Origin: Cyanobacteria bacterium GSL.Bin1
Lineage (GTDB): Bacteria; Cyanobacteriota; Cyanobacteriia; Cyanobacteriales; Rubidibacteraceae
NCBI GenBank assembly: GCA_009909085.1
Contig: JAAANX010000182.1
Coordinates: 1-45,048, forward strand
Reading direction: 5' to 3'
Length of the DNA stretch: 45,048 nt
Shown here in pieces: positions 35,438 through 43,117 of the stretch. Position numbers and translations under genes: made by a program. The notes under the pieces are model-generated. The model was not told the DNA's origin. It ran no database searches and worked only from the letters and a program-made list of their open reading frames with translations. The first letter of the stretch is position 1, and every line of letters begins with the position of its first letter.

Positions 35438-36016
35438 ATGTTAAAAACTGTGACCATCAGTAGATTATCCATGCAGCCAATCAATATGGGACTGATCAAT
35501 GAGGAATGTCAAGACATGATTGATCTAATTAACCAGAGTTTAATGATTACTTACAGTTATCTAGTGTTGGTTAAAACCCGAAGATATCACCGGGAGATGG
35601 TGGGGAAACAATTACAATTTATGTCCCTTTACAAATCTTGGAAAGAGCATTGTCACGCCCTAATTGTCGAAATTGATGAAGTTGAGGAGCAGATTATCTT
35701 ATTAGGGAGCAATCCCAAAGGAATCATGGAAGGAATTGCCAGAATTGCTTCATTTAAACAACAAGCAGAGAGAATTCCTGTTGCCATCGCTATTATCTCT
35801 CAACTCCTAAAAGATCATGAAGAGATCGTAGGTAAGTTATGCCAATATTATGATTACTATAATAATCAAACTCAGAATTACAAAACAGCTGAATTTTTAG
35901 ACCAATTAATGAGGCAGCATCAAAAGATTGCTGGAATGCTACATTACTTTCTAAAAGGAGCCTCCGTTGCATCCAATCGTCTCCAGTCAGAGGGTCTTCG
36001 GAAAATAGGTTTATAA
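35438..36016 (+). CDS. Dps/ferritin-like protein
   Basis: This 192-residue all-helical protein has a Dps-like layout: LINQSLMITYSYLVLVKTRR, YHREMVGKQLQFMSLYKSWK, then HALIVEIDEVEEQIILLGSNP, then ISQLLKDHEEIVGKLCQYYD. Dps proteins form 12-subunit shells that store iron and protect DNA from peroxide. Of the intersubunit ferroxidase residues, one His (RRYHRE) and the Asp/Glu of EIDEVEEQI are kept, while the second His of typical family members appears replaced. It may therefore be a divergent or low-activity member. The start is uncertain; later ATGs would trim the first 12-17 residues. Its position after CsbD and GlsB genes supports a stress role. Confidence 0.75.
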   Translation: MLKTVTISRLSMQPINMGLINEECQDMIDLINQSLMITYSYLVLVKTRRYHREMVGKQLQFMSLYKSWKEHCHALIVEIDEVEEQIILLGSNPKGIMEGIARIASFKQQAERIPVAIAIISQLLKDHEEIVGKLCQYYDYYNNQTQNYKTAEFLDQLMRQHQKIAGMLHYFLKGASVASNRLQSEGLRKIGL

Positions 36017-36325
36017 ACCTGCTCATCAATTTTCTAATTTATTAGTTGCTAATTGCGCGATCACGATGTTTTCTTGTGCTCGCTATGGTCTTGGCGAATT
36101 AGAATTTGTTTGCATCTTAGCTTATTGAATATTTTTCACGTTTTGCGATGTCATTTTAATCTAATCCCTTAGAGACAGTGAGAATAGGTTTTTAAACTCT
36201 AAGATAGAAGAAGAGATCATTCAGTATTATCACTTAATCCATAAAAGTTGGATTCATCTCAGGCGTCAAAAATTTACACCTAAATAGCTAGACTGTAATC
36301 CCTTCGTTTCAGGAAATTAATCATA
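36017..36325. other. 309-bp intergenic region
   Basis: No open frame, RNA gene or clear hairpin is seen. It must contain the promoter for the glycosyltransferase/debranching pair downstream. Confidence 0.5.
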
Positions 36326-37414
36326 ATGAAGATTGCTCAACTTGCGCCGTTATGGGAAAAAGTGCCTCCGATTACTTATGGAGGAACTGAATTAGTGGTT
36401 AGTTTACTAACAAATGAATTGGTGCGACGGGGTCATGAGGTCACACTTTTTGCTGCCGGAGATTCCGAAACCCTCGCCAAACTTGATCCTTGCTGTGACC
36501 AATCTCTACGCAACTCAGACGTTCCTAGTTCGCAGTATAATCTCTATGAGCAAATGCAACTGAGCAAAGTTTTTACTCAAGCCCAGGACTTTGATCTCCT
36601 TCATTCTCATCTCGGTTACATGAGCTTTCCCTACGCGAATTTAAGTAAAACCCCAGTGGTGCATACGCTACATGGCATTATTCCGACATGGATGGAACCC
36701 ATTTTTCAACAGCATGGGCAGCAAAATTTTGTTAGTATTTCCAATTCGCAACGCCGACCCGAATTAGGTTTAAATTATGTGGGAACGGCGTATAACGCGA
36801 TCGCGCCGCAAGGATTTGAATTTTATCCTCAACCCAATGATCCCCCTTACCTTGCCTTTCTCGGCAGACTTTCCCCGGAAAAAGGCCCCTATCTCGCCAT
36901 CGAAATTGCCAAACAAACCGGATATCAATTGAAAATCGCCGGCAAAATTGATGTTGTGGATCAAACCTTCTTTGAACAAGAAATTGCCCCTCATCTTGAC
37001 GGTGAACAAATTCAGTTTCTGGGAGAAGCCAATCACGAACAGAAAAATGTCCTCATGGGAGGCGCGATCGCGACACTTTTTCCGATTCAGTGGCGAGAAC
37101 CCTTTGGATTAGTCATGATTGAATCTCTTGCGTGTGGAACGCCGGTCATTGCCATGGCAATGGGATCAGCACCAGAAGTCATTACCCATGGTGTCACTGG
37201 GTTTCTCTGTCATAGTGTTGCTGAGTGTGTTATTGCTGTTTCACAGTTAAACCAAATCTCTCGTTACGCCTGTCGTGCCAGAGTTGAAGAAAAGTATAAC
37301 TTCAAGCGCATGACCGATGACTACGAAGCCATTTATCAAACGATTCTGCAAAAGAAACAACAAGGGAATGGTCGCTTGCAAATCCCCGCAATTGCCATGA
37401 ATGCCACCAAATAG
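36326..37414 (+). CDS. glycosyltransferase family 4
   Basis: This 362-residue GT-B enzyme transfers a sugar from a nucleotide donor with retention. The N-terminus has APLWEKVPPITYGGTELVVS (acceptor-side GGTE motif) and LVRRGHEVTLFA; LHSHLGY follows. The C-terminal domain has LAFLGRLSPEKGPYLAIEIA and the EX7E motif E258-E266 in EPFGLVMIESLACGTPVIA. The gene ends 8 bases before a glycogen-debranching-type gene, so they form an operon. The product could be a glucan, a compatible-solute glycoside or a surface glycan. Confidence 0.93.
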   Translation: MKIAQLAPLWEKVPPITYGGTELVVSLLTNELVRRGHEVTLFAAGDSETLAKLDPCCDQSLRNSDVPSSQYNLYEQMQLSKVFTQAQDFDLLHSHLGYMSFPYANLSKTPVVHTLHGIIPTWMEPIFQQHGQQNFVSISNSQRRPELGLNYVGTAYNAIAPQGFEFYPQPNDPPYLAFLGRLSPEKGPYLAIEIAKQTGYQLKIAGKIDVVDQTFFEQEIAPHLDGEQIQFLGEANHEQKNVLMGGAIATLFPIQWREPFGLVMIESLACGTPVIAMAMGSAPEVITHGVTGFLCHSVAECVIAVSQLNQISRYACRARVEEKYNFKRMTDDYEAIYQTILQKKQQGNGRLQIPAIAMNATK

Positions 37415-37422
37415 GAGAAAAA

Positions 37423-39678
37423 ATGTCCCCAGAAATCCTTCCCCTTCATCTCATCGAATCTCATGGTAGAACCTTTGCTGAAGCCGAACAAATACCCCTC
37501 CCCGAATGGCAATGTAGTCAAACTGAACGCCTCCAACCCACCCTCACCCTAAAAGCAGACGACATTTTCTTAATTACCGACACCGTTGGCAATATTACCT
37601 GTCAAAATGAGCAAGTGGATGTCAGCTTAGGACTCTTTTGCAAAGATACTCGCTTTCTCAACCGTCTAGAATTTCAAATTGAAGGACATCCCCCCATTCT
37701 CCTCAGTAGTACCGCGCAGGAAGGGTTTGCTCTCTCTGTACTTTGTACCAATCCTTACTTACCGAATCACTTAAAAGCAGAAACGATTGGGATCAAGCGC
37801 GATCTCATGTTACAGGGAGGACTTTTTGAAGAAATTACCCTGACCAATTACAACACTGAAACGGTTCAGTTTCAAATGAGCCTCAGTTTTAACGCTGATT
37901 TTGCCGACCTATTTGAAATCCGAGGACGGGTGCGCCCCCAAGTGGGACAGTTAATGCGACAAGTCATTCCAGAACAAGTAAATAGTGATAATATCCAATT
38001 CTTAGTTGAGAAAACAGGAGAATTCATCTTAGCGTATCGAGGCTTAGACCAAGTTTTAATGGAATCACGGATTCAATTCTCTCATCAGCCTCCGAATCGT
38101 TTCCAAGGCTACACAGCAATTTGGGATTTGACATTGAAGGCTCACGAAACACAGAAAATTGGTTATCGGTTACAACCTATGCTTGATAATCAATCTGCTT
38201 CTGTTGTTAGCGCACCGATGACCTTACAGCAAGCTCATGGTTCAGCCGTCAATGAACAAGCGCAATGGCATCAGGATATTACTCAAATTCGGACGGATAA
38301 TCGAGCCTTAAACCAAATTATTGAACGTGCCGAAAATGACATTTATTTGTTGGGTCAAACCTTTGGCGAGGGAAAAATTCTATCTGCTGGAATTCCTTGG
38401 TTTGCCACTTTATTCGGTCGTGACTCCCTTATTGCGGCTTGGCAAACCCTTATTTTAGCCCCCCAAATTGCTCGGCAAACCTTGCTGACACTTGCAGAAT
38501 ATCAAGGAAAAGTTGATAATCAGTGGCAAGAAGAAGCACCCGGGAAAATCCTCCATGAACTGCGCTTAGGAGAAATGGCGCGTTGTGGAGAAGTGCCTCA
38601 TACTCCCTATTATGGGACGGTGGATTCCACCCCCTTATGGTTAATTCTCTATTGCGAGTATTATGCTTGGACGAATGATGAATGGTTGCTTAACGAGTTG
38701 TGGGACAATGCTTTAGCGGCAATGGCTTGGATTGACCGTTTTTGCGAAGAAAATGGCTATTTGTATTACCATTGCGAATCTGCGGGCGGATTACAAAATC
38801 AAGGTTGGAAAGATTCAGGGGATTGCATGGTTGATAAAGAAGGCAATTTGGCAACTGGTAGTATTGCCCTCTGTGAAGTTCAAGGTTATATTTATGCGGC
38901 AAAAATGCGCCTTAGCCAACTCGCACCCCTAAAACAACGCCATGATCTCGCAGAACGATGGTATAAGGAGGCACAAGCGCTTAAAGCAAGATTTAACTCA
39001 GACTTTTGGCTTCCCGAACAAGGGTATTACGCCCTCGCCCTTGATGAAAATAAGAAACCCCTTGATAGTATTACTTCTAACCCTGGTCACTGTCTGGGAT
39101 TAGGGATTTTCGATTTGGACAAAGCCCGTAGTGTTGCTGAACGATTACAAGCTCCAGATTTGTTTAGTGGTTGGGGGATTCGTACTCTGAGCAGTCTTTC
39201 TCCTGCCTATAATCCCATGGGCTATCATTTAGGCGCAGTTTGGCCCCATGATAATGGTCTCATTGTCACAGGATTACGATCTTTAGGCTTTGTGGAACAG
39301 GCTTTAGAAATTAGTCAAGCTATTATTGATATGTGTAGCGAGCAACCCTACCAGCGTCCCCCAGAATTATTTTGTGGGTACAAACGCACGCCCAACCGTT
39401 CTCCAGTGCGCTATCCTGTAGCTTGTTCTCCTCAAGCTTGGGCAACCGGAGCTATTTTCCAACTCCTGCAGTCGATGGTGAACCTAAAACCCAATGCCTC
39501 TGGCAATTGTTTACGGATTGTTCACCCCACCTTACCGGAATCTATCCAATCCTTATGTCTCAATAATCTGAAAGTGGGTGGTACTGTATTAGATTTAGAA
39601 TTTGAACGATCAAATGGGGCAACTGCTTGTCGGGTGGTGCGGAAACGAGGAAATTTGAAAGTGGTCATTGAGGCTTAA
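37423..39678 (+). CDS. glycogen-debranching-type amylo-alpha-1,6-glucosidase
   Basis: This 751-residue protein belongs to the bacterial debranching family with an N-terminal GDE_N beta domain (about 30-260, DDIFLITDTVGNI, LGLFCKDTRFLNRLEF) and a C-terminal (alpha/alpha)6 barrel (about 290-740). The barrel shows GIPWFATLFGRDSLIAAWQTL near 325, GKILHELRLGEMA, VDSTPLWLILYCEYY, YHLGAVWPHDNGLI and FCGYKRTPNRSPVRYPVACS. Family members hydrolyse alpha-1,6 branches or related glucosides. AGGAG lies 7 bases ahead of the ATG. Pairing with a GT4 enzyme suggests coupled synthesis and turnover of one glucoside. It has no signal peptide and so is cytoplasmic. Confidence 0.93.
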   Translation: MSPEILPLHLIESHGRTFAEAEQIPLPEWQCSQTERLQPTLTLKADDIFLITDTVGNITCQNEQVDVSLGLFCKDTRFLNRLEFQIEGHPPILLSSTAQEGFALSVLCTNPYLPNHLKAETIGIKRDLMLQGGLFEEITLTNYNTETVQFQMSLSFNADFADLFEIRGRVRPQVGQLMRQVIPEQVNSDNIQFLVEKTGEFILAYRGLDQVLMESRIQFSHQPPNRFQGYTAIWDLTLKAHETQKIGYRLQPMLDNQSASVVSAPMTLQQAHGSAVNEQAQWHQDITQIRTDNRALNQIIERAENDIYLLGQTFGEGKILSAGIPWFATLFGRDSLIAAWQTLILAPQIARQTLLTLAEYQGKVDNQWQEEAPGKILHELRLGEMARCGEVPHTPYYGTVDSTPLWLILYCEYYAWTNDEWLLNELWDNALAAMAWIDRFCEENGYLYYHCESAGGLQNQGWKDSGDCMVDKEGNLATGSIALCEVQGYIYAAKMRLSQLAPLKQRHDLAERWYKEAQALKARFNSDFWLPEQGYYALALDENKKPLDSITSNPGHCLGLGIFDLDKARSVAERLQAPDLFSGWGIRTLSSLSPAYNPMGYHLGAVWPHDNGLIVTGLRSLGFVEQALEISQAIIDMCSEQPYQRPPELFCGYKRTPNRSPVRYPVACSPQAWATGAIFQLLQSMVNLKPNASGNCLRIVHPTLPESIQSLCLNNLKVGGTVLDLEFERSNGATACRVVRKRGNLKVVIEA

Positions 39679-39696
39679 TTTAACGGAGATATATTT

Positions 39697-39915
39697 GGCG
39701 TTGCTGAATTAGAGTATGATATGGTAAGCGCGATCCCCGAAAGAGGGTGGCTTCGCCACATCGCGAACTTAAAACAGCAACCATAGGTCAAGTCTTATGC
39801 AGTAGTGCCTGTTCCTCCCAGATGCGATTTCGAGGAACTGGCGCGATGTTCCCTGCGGGAACCGGCTAAGCCATTGCGCAGATTAAATTTGATCATACCT
39901 TGATTCAGCAACGCC
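39697..39915. mobile_element. 219-bp MITE-like element with terminal inverted repeats
   Basis: GGCGTTGCTGAAT at the left is exactly inverted at the right (ATTCAGCAACGCC). Four bases further in, GTATGAT is also inverted, so 20 of the outer 24 positions match. Inside are small hairpins such as GTGGCTTCGCCAC and GTTCCCTGCGGGAAC and no coding frame. A clear target duplication is not visible. It is probably a non-autonomous derivative of an insertion sequence; the family is not identified. Confidence 0.7.
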
Positions 39916-39926
39916 CGGTCAAGATA

Positions 39927-40433
39927 CTAATTCACTTTCTGAGGTACTAGGTTGAGTAGTTCTTTTGGTGATGCCAGTAAATCAACCGCTACGAAGAAAA
40001 TATTGTCTTGAGGATCGAGTAAAAACCGCCAGGCGATATTCATACCAACACTAGAACCAAACTAAGGCGTTTGGACTTTGCCTGTAAGTTTAATAGAGGT
40101 ATAGCCCTCGTCCATTGACTCAATTCTGCCTCGCTCTGGTATCAATTTGAGTCCCTGGCATTCTTCCCCCATATAGGTGAGAATGGCTTGGCGACCAATA
40201 ATTGGTTTTTGGAAGGGCGGTTGCAAAGCACCATTAGGAGCAAAATTGTTAGGCTCATCCATCGGCATCGAAATAGAACCCATGATATGAGTAATATTGA
40301 AGAGTACTCTGGGTCTGACATCAATGATAGTTAGGGCTGGTTCACCCCAATCAAGGCGCTGCTTCAGGGAACTAACACTGGACTGATTCTGAATTGGTTC
40401 GGGAAGAGGAATAAGATTAGAAAATACAGCCAT
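39927..40433 (-). pseudogene. rhodanese / OCP C-terminal-domain chimera with nonsense codon
   Basis: The frame opens as a cyanobacterial rhodanese: FSNLIPLPEPIQNQSSVSSL, RLDWGEPALTIIDVRPR, THIMGSISMPMDE (residues 1-59). It then switches without a linker to the orange carotenoid protein C-terminal (NTF2) domain: APNGALQPPFQKPIIGRQAI, EECQGLKLIPERGR, GYTSIKLTGKVQTP. There it meets TAG at 40062-40064. After the TAG the same frame continues FGSSVGMNIAWRFLLDP and IFFVAVDLLASPKELLNL, the true OCP ending. The family motif is VQTPWFG, so TAG replaces TGG, the Trp that matches W277 of Synechocystis OCP as I recall it. The rhodanese loses its active-site half and the NTF2 domain loses its first helices. 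OCP quenches phycobilisome excitation. Readthrough would give 168 residues. Confidence 0.85.
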
Positions 40434-40462
40434 GAGAAACCTTTGGTAATGTTTTGACTAAA

Positions 40463-40484
40463 CCCTCAATGCAAGCATTGAAGG
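40463..40484 (-). promoter_or_regulatory. short hairpin between nblA and the chimera
   Basis: TCAATGC and GCATTGA pair over a 2-base loop, extended by CC/GG. It lies after the nblA stop and before the chimera start, so it may be a weak nblA terminator or an operator. Confidence 0.35.
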
Positions 40485-40572
40485 TTTTGACAGTTTGTAA
40501 TTATCGATCGCATTCTTGATTGATGGAGACAGGATTAATAGCTCTTAAGTACGGTAATGCCTTTTGTCGAAT

Positions 40573-40770
40573 TTATTTAGAGACTATGCCTGAATCTAGA
40601 TTCCATTCATGCAGCAGAAAATGCTGATACATTTTTTCCTTAATCATCATTTGCCGATATAGATCGATTAATAATTCTTGAGCATGTTCGTGAGACAAAT
40701 GCTGTACTTGAGCGGCAAATTTTTTGAGTTGAAATTCCTGTTCTAAAGATAATTGGGTTGGTTGATTCAT
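40573..40770 (-). CDS. nblA: phycobilisome degradation protein NblA
   Basis: This 65-residue protein begins MNQPTQLSLEQEFQLKKFAA and continues HLSHEHAQELLIDLYRQMMI then KEKMYQHFLLHEW, the full NblA pattern. NblA binds phycobiliproteins and brings them to the Clp protease when nitrogen, sulfur or light conditions call for antenna breakdown. The start is the Met of MNQPTQ; a longer open frame upstream has no similarity. AGAG lies about 6 bases ahead. It follows a psb34-like gene on the same strand, with a strong stem-loop between them. NblA genes are usually induced by nutrient stress, but no NtcA box could be identified. Confidence 0.93.
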   Translation of the reverse strand: MNQPTQLSLEQEFQLKKFAAQVQHLSHEHAQELLIDLYRQMMIKEKMYQHFLLHEWNLDSGIVSK

Positions 40771-40820
40771 TACTACTCTTGATGCCAAAACTAGGGCGAA
40801 AATGGTGGGATCGATTCTCG

Positions 40821-40859
40821 CTAGGTATTTAGGACTAAGATAAGAATTGAAATACCTAG
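40821..40859 (-). promoter_or_regulatory. perfect 10-bp inverted repeat between psb34-like gene and nblA
   Basis: CTAGGTATTT and AAATACCTAG form a perfect stem with a 19-base loop. It starts 12 bases after the psb34-like stop and about 50 bases before the nblA start. There is no T-run, so an attenuator, RNA-processing site or operator is as likely as a terminator. Confidence 0.6.
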
Positions 40860-40871
40860 CTTTGCTTATGT

Positions 40872-41192
40872 CTAGCTGACAGCAAATGAAATCAGTAAGC
40901 CAACAGTAATAAGTAGTGTAGCCCCAGCTCCCCAAAAGAAATAACGTTTTTGTTGTTCTGGGGATGGATAGTCTGCTTCAGATACATCGGGTTCAGTTGC
41001 GTAGTTATTGATGATACCTTCGTCATCAATAGTGTATCCACCTTTCAAAGACTTATTCAGGCATTGATTAATTTCTTCTTGTGTATTTGCTTGTATCTCA
41101 GCAGGGATTAATTCACTTCCATCACTAATATGATGCGCTATTACCTTATCTTTTTTAAGGGTGATGGTACTCGGAATATTTTGTTTTTTCAT
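40872..41192 (-). CDS. psb34: Psb34-like (Ssl1498 family) photosystem II assembly protein, extended N-terminus
   Basis: Residues 54-106 (DEGIINNYATEPDVSEADYP, PEQQKRYFFWGAGATLLITV, GLLISFAVS) match Psb34, a one-helix thylakoid protein of about 55 residues that binds PSII assembly intermediates near HliA/B. Here it is preceded by about 52 extra residues (ITLKKDKVIAHHISDGSELI, then PAEIQANTQEEINQCLNKSL) of unknown nature. The ATG of MKKQNIPS has no obvious binding site, and GGYTIDDEG has no internal Met, so the long form is likely real. The transmembrane helix is at the end. Confidence 0.8.
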   Translation of the reverse strand: MKKQNIPSTITLKKDKVIAHHISDGSELIPAEIQANTQEEINQCLNKSLKGGYTIDDEGIINNYATEPDVSEADYPSPEQQKRYFFWGAGATLLITVGLLISFAVS

Positions 41193-41245
41193 AATATAAG
41201 TATAACATTTTAAAAAAAACTTGCTTGAAATAATATCTTATGGTA

Positions 41246-41413
41246 TTAAAAGATACAAATGAACACATCTTCTATCGCTTCGTTTTCTTGAATTATTGTT
41301 TGGATTGCTATCTTCAGTTGTTCCCAATTCTCTAGTCTAAACCCAGCCTGATTCAAATATTGGGACTTGTCATTTCTTTGCTTGAAAATTAGCAGATACT
41401 TGGTGGAGGGTAA
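41246..41413 (-). pseudogene. N-terminal fragment of a DUF6883-like gene
   Basis: Read on the minus strand: LPSTKYLLIFKQRNDKSQYL, NQAGFRLENWEQLKIAIQTI, then IQENEAIEDVFICIF and stop. The pattern KYLL...DKS.yL...GF..eNWeqL..aI resembles the first half of DUF6883. It has no start codon and ends early. It abuts the copied AEC gene end. Together with the C-terminal remnant near 32 kb it would make up one whole gene. Confidence 0.4.
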
Positions 41414-41418
41414 GAATA

Positions 41419-41535
41419 GTGAGAGAATTTGGTGGCGAAGCTGATCGCGCTGCCCGGACTGTGGTCGTTTCTACCTTGTTGAGTTTTATCAGTTTACCCC
41501 TAATTTTGTGGATTCTGACCGAACTGGTGGGTTAG
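41419..41535 (+). pseudogene. duplicated 3' end of the AEC carrier gene
   Basis: This 117-base segment reads EFGGEADRAARTVVVSTLLS, then FISLPLILWILTELVG and stop. By eye it matches 31413-31529 at about 90 percent, with some 11 differences and a run of about 60 identical bases. Similarity continues for about 15 bases past the stop. No start or upstream part of the carrier gene is present. Confidence 0.9.
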
Positions 41536-42129
41536 CCAATGGGGATAAGCTGCTGCGTCTTCTTTCGTGAAGGTTTCTGGGCAGTTTTGACCCACTTCCC
41601 ACACAATTTGATACAAACTATCTTGGTCTCCAGTACTTTCTAAACCAAGGGTCCACCAGTTTTGCTCTTGGACGCGCAGTTGGGTTAATTCCAGATTACA
41701 AAATGCTTCCGGTGATAACACAAATTGACGTTGTAATCGCGCCTTTTCCACTGCCACCCAAGTCGGATCTTGCGGTAAAAAGTCTTGCATCCTCTCGGCT
41801 TCACACAGCCATTTCACCCACTGTTCCACAATGCCCTCTCCTTGTTGCCCTAAAGCAAGCGGAGGAAATTGTTGTTCTCGCCACTTCACTTCTAACCGTC
41901 CTTGGCGAAACTTGATATTCAAATAATCACAGGGCGCGATCAGTTGTAGATACCAATCGGTACGGGGGTCTGCTTCCTCTAATCGTTTCCCAGGGCAATC
42001 TTGATTAAACCAGCGACTCATTGAAAGTGGAATTTCTCCCTGCTTAAACCAACGCATTTCTAGTGTTCTTAACACCGTGACCTCCTCAAATTCATTCAAT
42101 ATTAAGGAATGATAACGATTCAGCTTCAT
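41500..42129 (-). CDS. conserved hypothetical protein with chimeric C-terminus
   Basis: This 209-residue soluble protein contains TVLRTLEMRWFKQGEIPLSM, DWYLQLIAPCDYLNIKFRQG, LEVKWREQQFPPLALG and VAVEKARLQRQFVLSPEA. The alternating charged beta strands recall the CYTH/triphosphatase fold, but I cannot confirm it. The last ten residues (THQFGQNPQN) are encoded by the antisense of the duplicated AEC gene end, so the original ending has probably been replaced. A divergent alpha/beta-hydrolase gene lies 95 bases away. Confidence 0.7.
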   Translation of the reverse strand: MKLNRYHSLILNEFEEVTVLRTLEMRWFKQGEIPLSMSRWFNQDCPGKRLEEADPRTDWYLQLIAPCDYLNIKFRQGRLEVKWREQQFPPLALGQQGEGIVEQWVKWLCEAERMQDFLPQDPTWVAVEKARLQRQFVLSPEAFCNLELTQLRVQEQNWWTLGLESTGDQDSLYQIVWEVGQNCPETFTKEDAAAYPHWLTHQFGQNPQN

Positions 42130-42224
42130 CGGTTGCCTGAATTGCCCCCAAATCTGCTATTCTATATCTCATGCCTCTTATTGAACTTAATTTGCAATAA
42201 TTAGCCGGAGTAAAAACGTTCCTC

Positions 42225-42965
42225 ATGTCACAAAAAGCCCTTTGGATCAGTGTTAGTCCTACCCTAAAGCGATTTCACCGTCCCTTACAAACTTACCTTT
42301 CTCGTCAAGTTACCATTGAAGAATGGGCCTATCAGCAAGCAGAAGATGAACCTTGTAGCTTAGATATTCCCCTCACTTTATTGCATGATTATCTCAAATA
42401 TGCCAATCATCCAGTCCATCTCCTCGGACACAGTACCGGCGGCGTCGTCGCCTTTCTCTATGCGCTGCGATATCCAGAACGGGTGCAATCGCTAACCCTG
42501 TTGGGCGTTGGGGTCAATCCTTTAATTGACTGGCACGCCCATTATTATACGTATCGTCAACTTTTATCTGCGTGTAGTCAGGAAATTGTCTTAGCGCAAA
42601 TGGTACGAGCTTTATTTGGAGGGCAAGATCAAAAGCGCACCAAAGGATTTGTCAAACTCTTAGCCGGAGACTTACAAGCCACGCCTTCTCCCCACTCTCT
42701 GATGCAACGAAGTCGCCTCCAAGCCCAAACCATTACTTCTCCTTTATTCGTTTGTGGCAGTCAAGATGACGTTATTGTTGATCCCAATGCCCTCAACGGT
42801 TGGAAAAATTACTTTAAACCCACTGATCGCAATTGGGAATGTCGCACTGGACATCACTTCTTTCATTATTATCATCCCCAGCTAGTGGGAGATGCTATTC
42901 TCGATTTCTGGCAAAGTGTGGCATCAAACAGCAGCGCGATCGAGCAAACAGCGAAAATTGATTAA
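42225..42965 (+). CDS. alpha/beta hydrolase
   Basis: This 246-residue alpha/beta-hydrolase-fold protein has the nucleophile elbow LLGHSTGGVVAFLYALRYPE with Ser in GHSTG, the acid region VCGSQDDVIVDP, and the catalytic His within TGHHFFHYYHP. It has no signal peptide and no lid motif specific to one subfamily. The substrate is unknown; esterase or thioesterase roles are possible. The N-terminus is shorter than in many relatives, lacking the usual HGWG oxyanion strand. Confidence 0.88.
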   Translation: MSQKALWISVSPTLKRFHRPLQTYLSRQVTIEEWAYQQAEDEPCSLDIPLTLLHDYLKYANHPVHLLGHSTGGVVAFLYALRYPERVQSLTLLGVGVNPLIDWHAHYYTYRQLLSACSQEIVLAQMVRALFGGQDQKRTKGFVKLLAGDLQATPSPHSLMQRSRLQAQTITSPLFVCGSQDDVIVDPNALNGWKNYFKPTDRNWECRTGHHFFHYYHPQLVGDAILDFWQSVASNSSAIEQTAKID

Positions 42966-43117
42966 AGGTGAAACGAGGACGAATCTTTGACAAGTGATCT
43001 GGGAGTCACTAATAATAAAGTGGTGATTAAAGCTGGTGTGCGCTCTCTACGGGTCGATTTTCGACCTCAAAGCGAAACTCACGGCTAAAAGCAATCTTGC
43101 TGTTAATGAACTCAAAC

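Noticed and set aside
42970-43090. Plus-strand frame reading SDLGVTNNKVVIKAGVRSLR before xth
   Set aside because: Only about 33 codons, no clear start site and no known similarity.
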